Positions 7,689 to 11,412 of a stretch of 11,412 nucleotides of DNA are shown here, in pieces (the first letter of the stretch is position 1; every line of letters begins with the position of its first letter). The DNA comes from an uncultured Myxococcales bacterium (GTDB taxonomy: Bacteria; Myxococcota_A; Polyangia; Polyangiales; Polyangiaceae): positions 1 through 11,412 of the forward strand of contig CALKVG010000677.1 of the NCBI GenBank assembly GCA_937998045.1, written 5' to 3'. The notes under the pieces were generated by a model that saw only the letters and a program-made list of their open reading frames with translations, was not told where the DNA came from and searched no databases. The translations under genes and the position numbers were made by a program.

Positions 7689-9188
7689 CTATCCTCCGCC
7701 CTTGGCCGACGGCAGTTTGGATACCAGCCGCAGCGAAACGGTGAGCCCCTCGAGCTGATAGTGCGGCCGAAGAAAGAAGCTCGACGAGTAGTAGCCGGGA
7801 TCGCCTTCGATCGGCTCCACGGTCACCTCGGCCGCCGCGAGCGGCTTCCTGGCTTTCGTTTCCTCGCTCGAGTGGGCGGGATCGCCGTCGACGTACTGCG
7901 TGATCCAGTCTTGCAGCCATTGCTGCATGTCGTCACGTTCCTTGAAGGAGCCGACCTTGTCGCGCACGATGCACTTCAGGTAGTGCGCGAAGCGGCACGT
8001 CGCGAAGAGGTACGGGAGGCGCGCGGCGAGCGCGGCGTTGGCCGTGGCGTCCGGATCGTCGTAAATGGCCGGCTTGTGCAGCGACTGAGCGCCGATGAAG
8101 GCGGCGAAATCCGAGTTCTTTCGGTGGATGAGCGGCATGAAGCCGACCTTGGCCAGCTCCGCCTCACGTCGATCGCTGATGGCGATCTCGGTCGGGCAGG
8201 TCATGTCCACGCCACCGTCGTCGGTCGGGAACGTGTGCGTGGGCAGTCCGGTCACGGCGCCGCCCGATTCGATCCCTCGGATGCGAGAGCACCAGCCGTA
8301 CATCTTGAACGACCGGTTGATGTTGGCCGCCATGGCGTAAGCTGAGTTGGCCCAGCTGAACTTGTTCGTCCCGGTGCCGCTCGTATCTTCCTCGAAGTCG
8401 AACTCCTCGACCGGGTCGGACTTGGCGCCGTACGGGCGCCGCGCCAAGAAGCGGGGTAGCGCGATGCCGACGTACCGGGCGTCGTCCGACTCGCGCAACG
8501 AGCGCCACGCCGCGTAGTCCGGCGTGGTGAAGATCTTGGCCAGATCGCGCGGGTTGCTCAGCTCTTGCCAGGATTGCATCTGAAACAGACTCGGCGCCGC
8601 GGCGGTGATGAACGGAGCGTGGGCCGCCGCGCAGACCTTCGAGATCTCCCCGAGCAGCTCGACGTCCGGAGCGGTCTGGTCGAAGTAGTAGTCGCCGACC
8701 AGGCACCCGAAGGGTTCGCCGCCGAGCTGGCCGTACTCCTCCTCGTAGAGCTTCTTGAAGATGGGGCTCTGGTCCCAGGCGGCTCCCTTGAATCGCTTCA
8801 GCGTCTTGCCGAGGTCCTTCTTGGAGATGTTCAGGACCCGGATCTTCAGCATCTGATCCGTTTCGCTGTTGTTGACGAGGTAGTGCAGACCGCGCCAGCT
8901 ACCCTCGAGCTGTTGAAAGTCCGCGTGGTGAAGGACCTGATTGACCTGCTCGCTCAGCTTCCGGTCGATCTCCGCGATGATGTTCTGGATCGTTTGTACG
9001 GTGTCGCCGGAGACGACCGTCGTGCCCGCGAGCGCCTGGGTCGCGAGCGTTTGTACGGCGGACTGGACCTCGTCACGAACCCGGTCCGTCTGCGGCTTGA
9101 ATTCTTTGGTGAGGAGCGAAGCGAATTCTCCCGTTTCGGCGGTGGAGGTCTGCGCTGCGGTCTGGGACTCCTGTTGCTTTTCGGCCAT
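7689..9188 (-). CDS. tssC: T6SS contractile sheath large subunit TssC (VipB)
   Basis: 499 aa, typical for TssC. With TssB it forms the contractile sheath around the Hcp tube in the cytoplasm; contraction drives the tube through the target membrane. Signatures: LEGSWRGLHYLV 94-105, YGQLGGEPFGCLVGDYYF 152-169, a conserved middle region with LPRFLARRPYG 244-254, FAHYLKCIVRDKVGSF 400-415, and the C-terminal FFLRPHYQLEGLTVSLRLV about 471-489. The first 20 residues are Gln/Thr/Ser/Ala-rich and probably flexible. The ATG at 9188 follows TAAGGA, which contains the tssB stop codon, with only 5 bp between the genes. This coupling fits the one-to-one TssB:TssC sheath. The gene usually found next, hcp, is absent; a hairpin follows instead. 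Confidence 0.98.
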   Translation of the reverse strand: MAEKQQESQTAAQTSTAETGEFASLLTKEFKPQTDRVRDEVQSAVQTLATQALAGTTVVSGDTVQTIQNIIAEIDRKLSEQVNQVLHHADFQQLEGSWRGLHYLVNNSETDQMLKIRVLNISKKDLGKTLKRFKGAAWDQSPIFKKLYEEEYGQLGGEPFGCLVGDYYFDQTAPDVELLGEISKVCAAAHAPFITAAAPSLFQMQSWQELSNPRDLAKIFTTPDYAAWRSLRESDDARYVGIALPRFLARRPYGAKSDPVEEFDFEEDTSGTGTNKFSWANSAYAMAANINRSFKMYGWCSRIRGIESGGAVTGLPTHTFPTDDGGVDMTCPTEIAISDRREAELAKVGFMPLIHRKNSDFAAFIGAQSLHKPAIYDDPDATANAALAARLPYLFATCRFAHYLKCIVRDKVGSFKERDDMQQWLQDWITQYVDGDPAHSSEETKARKPLAAAEVTVEPIEGDPGYYSSSFFLRPHYQLEGLTVSLRLVSKLPSAKGGG

Positions 9189-9193
9189 GGTCC

Positions 9194-9709
9194 TTACTCG
9201 CTCTTTTGCGGTTCCGGATCGGCGGGCTTCGGCGCGGCGGCCAGGGATTGGAGCAGCGCGGGATCCTTCAGGAGGCGTGCGATCAGCTCCTCGGCGCCCG
9301 ATTTGCCATCCATATACGTGATGAGATTCGCCAGCTGCGTGCGAGCCTCGAGGAGCTTCGCGAGCGCGGGGACGTTCCGCGCGATCGCGCCGGGAGAGAA
9401 ATCGGCCATGCTCTCGAACTTCAGCTCGACGTTGAGGTTGCCCTCGTTGGTGAGCGTGTTCGGCACCTGAAGGGCAAGGCGAGGCTTCATCCCTCGGAGC
9501 CGATCGTCGAAGTTGTCTACCGAGATCTCGACGTATTTGCGGTCCGTGACCGGGGGCAGCGGCTCGGCCGGATTGCCCGAGAGGTCGGCCATGACGCCCA
9601 TTACGAAAGGCAGCTGGACCTTCTTCTCGGCGCCGTAGAGCTCGACGTCGTATTCGATTTGCACCCGCGGGGCGCGGTTTCGTTGAATGAATTTCTGACC
9701 ACTACTCAT
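9194..9709 (-). CDS. tssB: T6SS contractile sheath small subunit TssB (VipA)
   Basis: 171 aa from the ATG at 9709, the usual size. TssB pairs with TssC to make the sheath protomer. Signatures: NRAPRVQIEYDVE 11-23, PFVMGVMADLSGN 35-47 region, KYVEISVDNFDDRL 58-71 and FESMADFSPG 98-107. The C-terminus is Ala/Pro/Lys-rich. Two adjacent ATGs exist, at 9715 and 9709. A GAGG at 9716-9719 sits directly against the first but 6 nt before the second, so the second is chosen. It lies 24 bp after tssA and 5 bp before tssC, and its stop codon is part of the tssC ribosome site. Confidence 0.96.
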   Translation of the reverse strand: MSSGQKFIQRNRAPRVQIEYDVELYGAEKKVQLPFVMGVMADLSGNPAEPLPPVTDRKYVEISVDNFDDRLRGMKPRLALQVPNTLTNEGNLNVELKFESMADFSPGAIARNVPALAKLLEARTQLANLITYMDGKSGAEELIARLLKDPALLQSLAAAPKPADPEPQKSE

Positions 9710-9733
9710 GAGCATCCTCGCGATGTATGGGCA

Positions 9734-10780
9734 TCACTCGTTGCGCGTTCCCGCGATCGTTTGAATCGCCGTCAGTCCGTCGGGCATCATGTCCTTCACG
9801 ATGTCCAGGAAGGACATGGCGACCAGGCGCTTGCAACGTTCGAGAAGCAGCGGCACCGGGCTGGACGGCTCATTGCGGGCATAATAGGCGCAAATGGCCT
9901 CCAGTGCGCGCAGGACGTCTTCGCGCGAGCGGACCGCTCCGGTGAGCTCCGCCAGGCCCGTCCCGGCCCCCGATTCGTTGGCGGCCCCGCCATGCGACGT
10001 GGCTCCATTCGCGGCGGACGCCTGCCGGTGGTCGATCCGCTCCTTCATGAACCGATTCGCGTGCAGGAGGACCTGCCGGAGCTCGGTGAAATCGTCGACC
10101 CTGCGGCCGTCGCCGTTTCCCGCGTTCTCGAGCCCCGTCGACTCGAGCAGCATCTTCCATGCAAGCTCGAGCTCGCGCGCCTCGCGGTCGCACGAGTCGA
10201 CGGCCTGCGCCGCTGCCGCGAGATCCGACGTGGCCATCGCCTGGAACATGGCATCCCACGACGGAGGTGCACCGCCGGACCCGTCGCGAGGCAATGCGTT
10301 CGCGCCTTCCACGTCCCGCAACGTCACCACCCCGAAGGCTTTCGACCGTACCAGGGGCGCTGCACGCACAGCCTGCAGCGTATCCCGGTGGGTCAGCGTC
10401 GCCATGATATTGATCCGCGATGTGGGGTCGTTGTCTTCCTCGTCGAGGCGGGGATGAAGGAGGGGCCAGAAGGACTCCAAGAGGCCGCGGATCAGCGCCA
10501 GGCCCTGCCAAAGGCCGGGGAAGCCGTCCCTCGTGAGGAGGGCGCGCGCCAGGTGGGCCGCCACGCGCAGGTCTTTGCTCGAACGGAGCAACGTACTCGC
10601 CTGCTCGATCACGGAGTTCCAGTCGGGGGGCTCGGCTGGCTCGACGACGTCGCCGATGCGGCGTTCGGGCTTGCCCTTCAGCGCTCGTTCCAGCGCCGTG
10701 TACTCGGGGCTGTATTCCAAGTTGCTGCCGCCGGGCGCGTCGTCCGAGACGGGTTGCAGCAGCGATTGAATCTCCAGCAT
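9734..10780 (-). CDS. tssA: T6SS assembly protein TssA (ImpA family, short form)
   Basis: 348 aa from the ATG at 10780. TssA binds the baseplate and sheath tip and primes or caps polymerisation of tube and sheath. The N-terminal ImpA_N domain covers about 5-130: it opens MLEIQSLLQPVSDDAPGG, has YSPEYTALERA about 23-33, PPDW 51-54 and ESFWPLLHPRLDEEDNDPTSR about 102-122. The C-terminus has NEPSSPVPLLLERCKRLV (303-320) followed by a helix with DIVKDMMPDGL, the conserved end of many TssA proteins. Length matches short forms of about 345 aa rather than the longer type with a C-terminal extension. The frame continues upstream to a GTG at 10801, but AGGTGA (10786-10791) lies 5 nt before the ATG at 10780 and that start matches the family. 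It is the first gene of the operon. Confidence 0.95.
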   Translation of the reverse strand: MLEIQSLLQPVSDDAPGGSNLEYSPEYTALERALKGKPERRIGDVVEPAEPPDWNSVIEQASTLLRSSKDLRVAAHLARALLTRDGFPGLWQGLALIRGLLESFWPLLHPRLDEEDNDPTSRINIMATLTHRDTLQAVRAAPLVRSKAFGVVTLRDVEGANALPRDGSGGAPPSWDAMFQAMATSDLAAAAQAVDSCDREARELELAWKMLLESTGLENAGNGDGRRVDDFTELRQVLLHANRFMKERIDHRQASAANGATSHGGAANESGAGTGLAELTGAVRSREDVLRALEAICAYYARNEPSSPVPLLLERCKRLVAMSFLDIVKDMMPDGLTAIQTIAGTRNE

Positions 10781-10791
10781 GAGCGTCACCT

Positions 10792-10806
10792 GGGACGTCA
10801 CGTCCC
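10792..10806. promoter_or_regulatory. 15-bp near-palindrome just before tssA, possible operator
   Basis: GGGACGT (10792-10798), a single C, then ACGTCCC (10800-10806): two perfect 7-bp arms around one base. The 1-nt centre cannot form an RNA loop, so a dimeric DNA-binding protein is the natural reading. It ends right at the tssA Shine-Dalgarno, downstream of both candidate promoters, where a bound repressor would block transcription. No regulator is identified. Confidence 0.4.
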
Positions 10807-10842
10807 GTACACATGGATCCGTGGAGCACTCGGCATTTCGGG

Positions 10843-10858
10843 CGCCGCGGGCGTGCCA
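10843..10858 (-). promoter_or_regulatory. Possible sigma-54 (-24/-12) promoter for the tss operon
   Basis: On the minus strand TGGCACG (10858-10852) is a perfect -24 element, and GC at 10845-10844 gives the required GG-N10-GC spacing. The -12 element reads CGGC instead of TTGC, so it is a partial match. Transcription would begin about 50 nt before the tssA ATG. Several T6SS operons are known to use sigma-54 with an enhancer-binding protein; no such activator is in the window. Confidence 0.3.
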
Positions 10859-10877
10859 CTCCCTCTCGGACGGAGGC

Positions 10878-10908
10878 TAGTTAGCGACGACTCATCGCGC
10901 ATTGTCAA
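10878..10908 (-). promoter_or_regulatory. Possible sigma-70-type promoter for the tss operon
   Basis: A perfect -35 hexamer TTGACA lies at 10908-10903 on the minus strand. The best-placed AT-rich box downstream is TAACTA (10883-10878) after a 19-nt spacer, a poor -10 match with long spacing. The predicted start would be about 90 nt before tssA. It competes with the sigma-54-like candidate, and neither is strong. Confidence 0.25.
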
Positions 10909-10929
10909 GAGGCCCAAGACCCCCTGTGG

Positions 10930-10950
10930 CCGAGCGAAAAGCCCGCTCGG
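10930..10950. repeat. Hairpin in the divergent control region
   Basis: CCGAGCG (10930-10936) pairs perfectly with CGCTCGG (10944-10950) around a 7-nt loop AAAAGCC. Both flanking genes read away from it, so it is not a terminator for either. It may be a protein-binding inverted repeat upstream of both promoters. Confidence 0.4.
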
Positions 10951-10960
10951 GGCCATTGCC

Positions 10961-10976
10961 TCGGCGGGCACGCCGA
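10961..10976. repeat. Second inverted repeat, just upstream of the rightward gene
   Basis: TCGGCG (10961-10966) and CGCCGA (10971-10976) form a perfect 6-bp inverted repeat with a 4-nt loop GGCA. It lies 4 bp before the extended -10 box and covers the expected -35 and spacer positions, a good place for an operator. Confidence 0.4.
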
Positions 10977-10980
10977 CGAA

Positions 10981-10989
10981 TGATATACA
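10981..10989 (+). promoter_or_regulatory. Extended -10 box, possibly a leaderless promoter for the rightward gene
   Basis: TGATATACA fits the extended -10 form TG-N-TATAAT with TATACA as hexamer (4 of 6, including TATA). It stands out as AT-rich in GC-rich DNA. Counting 7 bases from its last base puts the transcription start on the A of the ATG at 10996. No -35 match is seen 17 bp upstream, as is common for extended -10 promoters. Confidence 0.35.
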
Positions 10990-10995
10990 CGGCGG

Positions 10996-11412
10996 ATGGA
11001 TCGCCTGGCTGGTCCCGGCGGCGGCCCGGGGGCGAGAAGCGCGGCGGAGGTCTTCCGCGGCAACGTCCGCGAGACGGCCGCCAACTGGCTGCGGCGCCTT
11101 CAGACGAACGCGGGCGAAGCGGCCGCCGTCCGCGCCGAAGCGGGGGAGCTTCGCGCGATCAGTCAGTCCCGCGGCTGGAGAGAGCTGGCGACGCTTCTTC
11201 AGAAGATCGAACAGGCGCCGGGTCCCGTCGATGGCCTGATTCGCGCCGTCTCTGTCCTCGAGCACATCCTCTCCCTCCCCGTCCCCCAGGCCAATGCGCC
11301 TGGGGGCACGATGCTCCTTTCCCCACCGGGGGCCCAAGCCGCTCCTCCGCCGCCGCCGGCGGCTCGGCCGCCTGACGTGTCCGGGTCCTTCGGCCCCGCC
11401 TCGATCCCCCTT
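10996..11412 (+). CDS. Unrecognised protein, N-terminal 139 codons, cut by window edge
   Basis: Open from the ATG at 10996 to the last base, exactly 139 codons. An in-frame TGA at 10981-10983 makes this ATG the first possible start. Third codon positions are G or C in about 85% of the first 60 codons, which supports real coding and makes the opposite-strand frame a shadow. The protein begins with a Gly/Pro-rich stretch (2-14), then about 75 residues that look helical and charged (EVFRGNVRETAANWLRRLQT near 18-37, LATLLQKIEQ near 64-73, AVSVLEHIL near 84-92), then a Pro/Ala-rich linker from about 100 (PPPPPAARPP). No signal peptide or membrane helix is visible. I do not recognise the family. 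The layout, a small helical domain followed by a linker, suggests a multidomain protein whose main domain lies beyond the window. No good Shine-Dalgarno is present; GGCGG abuts the ATG. Its place opposite the tss operon makes a T6SS regulator or component possible but unproven. Confidence 0.7.
   Translation, partial: MDRLAGPGGGPGARSAAEVFRGNVRETAANWLRRLQTNAGEAAAVRAEAGELRAISQSRGWRELATLLQKIEQAPGPVDGLIRAVSVLEHILSLPVPQANAPGGTMLLSPPGAQAAPPPPPAARPPDVSGSFGPASIPL

Larger units (their letters stand above)
10781..10995. promoter_or_regulatory. Divergent control region between tssA and the rightward gene
   Basis: 215 bp with no coding gene. It separates the leftward T6SS operon from a rightward gene and must hold both promoters unless more distant ones are used. 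From left to right it contains the tssA ribosome site, a 15-bp near-palindrome, a sigma-54-like motif, a sigma-70-like motif, two short hairpins and an extended -10 box, each listed separately. A small leftward frame over 10798-11337 crosses it but looks like the shadow of the rightward gene. Confidence 0.7.

Noticed and set aside
8991..9056. Repeated CGTTTGTACGG within tssC
   Set aside because: Both copies encode Val-Gln-Thr in the same frame within helical sequence; a chance codon repeat rather than a regulatory repeat.
9206..11239. 677-codon open frame on the plus strand opposite tssB and tssA and through the control region
   Set aside because: Antisense to two recognised genes and in a different frame from the supported rightward gene at 10996; no recognisable motif.
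10798..11337. 179-codon leftward frame in front of tssA
   Set aside because: It covers the control region and the rightward gene. Its third codon positions fall on first positions of the rightward gene, which has the better third-position G/C signal. No family features.

Overview
The window is most of a type VI secretion system (T6SS) operon on the minus strand, read right to left in the order tssA, tssB, tssC, tssE, tssF, tssG, tssH (clpV). A eukaryotic-like Ser/Thr protein kinase follows on the same strand and runs off the left edge. At the right edge an unrecognised gene points the other way and runs off the window. Base composition is very GC-rich (about two thirds by eye) with strong G/C preference at third codon positions. 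Together with the Hanks-type kinase (HRDLKPPN, GSPGYMSPEQ, single membrane span, Pro/Ala-rich outer tail), this suggests a myxobacterium (Myxococcota, perhaps the Polyangiales side). That assignment is an inference from style, not from a marker gene.

Layout: 1-1390, kinase (C-terminus cut off). 1391-1534, a 144-bp gap with one weak inverted repeat. 1535-10780, seven tightly packed tss genes whose junctions range from a 37-bp overlap (tssF/tssG) to gaps of 4-29 bp, with one exception. The exception is the 60-bp gap between tssC and tssE, which is almost filled by a long GC hairpin and sits where many T6SS operons carry hcp (tssD). 10781-10995, a 215-bp divergent control region holding a 15-bp near-palindrome, promoter-like elements facing tssA, two hairpins, and an extended -10 box placed so that the rightward gene could be leaderless. 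10996-11412, N-terminal 139 codons of the rightward gene.

How the genes work together, from the known families: TssB and TssC build the contractile sheath, TssA primes and caps its assembly, TssE, TssF and TssG are baseplate wedge parts, and TssH (ClpV) is the AAA+ ATPase that recycles contracted sheath. The kinase next to clpV is a plausible control input, by analogy with PpkA-type threonine phosphorylation of other T6SSs. Not present in the window: hcp, vgrG, PAAR, tssK and the membrane complex tssJ/L/M, nor an FHA protein or a PppA-type phosphatase. They must lie outside, be scattered, or be absent. Several start codons were reassigned using Shine-Dalgarno evidence (tssA, tssB, tssG). I found no RNA genes, CRISPR arrays, insertion sequences or attachment sites.
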